From an uncultured Ruminococcus sp. (lineage in GTDB: Bacteria; Bacillota_A; Clostridia; Oscillospirales; Acutalibacteraceae), in contig CADBXH010000094.1 of NCBI GenBank assembly GCA_902798605.1, forward strand, positions 1-5,752: a DNA stretch of 5,752 nucleotides, read 5' to 3'. The notes below the pieces were generated by a model. The model saw only the letters and a list, made by a program, of their open reading frames with translations, was not told where the DNA came from and ran no database searches. Positions 5,736 through 5,752 of the stretch are shown piece after piece. Every line of letters begins with the position of its first letter. The stretch's first letter is position 1. The translations under genes and the position numbers were made by a program.

Positions 5736-5752
5736 TTGCTCGCCTCTGTAGG

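Overview
The window reads as ordinary chromosomal DNA from a Gram-positive (Firmicutes) bacterium. It is most likely an anaerobic gut-type Clostridia member, probably near the Ruminococcaceae/Oscillospirales. This rests on the RecA and DUF1385 sequences, the DUF1385-prmC pairing, GGAGG ribosome binding sites, roughly even base composition, and small palindromic repeats of a style I recall from such genomes. The taxonomic call is an inference, not a search result.

All six genes lie on the minus strand, so transcription runs right to left. In that order they are: an unrecognised 143-residue soluble protein (5735-5304); an OmpR/PhoB-type response regulator (5234-4527); its partner membrane histidine kinase (4386-2920); a DUF1385 (YqhQ-like) membrane protein (2755-1751); prmC, the release-factor glutamine methyltransferase (1757-927, overlapping the previous gene by 7 nt); and the first 170 codons of recA (from 512, running off the left edge). 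The regulator and kinase form a classical two-component pair. DUF1385 and prmC look translationally coupled. recA appears to have its own promoter at 847-875. I found no convincing intrinsic terminator.

The most unusual content is in the spacers. Three of the gaps between genes each hold a different compact repeat element. The recA leader (560-823) has inverted terminal copies of a hairpin that differ by compensatory base changes. The kinase-DUF1385 gap (2775-2912) has an element with perfect 11-bp inverted ends and internal hairpins. The regulator-kinase gap (about 4408-4521) has a hairpin core flanked by two different 7-bp tandem arrays. These look like non-coding, MITE-like or REP-like dispersed elements. 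No transposase, CRISPR array, tRNA, rRNA or phage gene is visible, and I see no evidence of a new multi-gene system.
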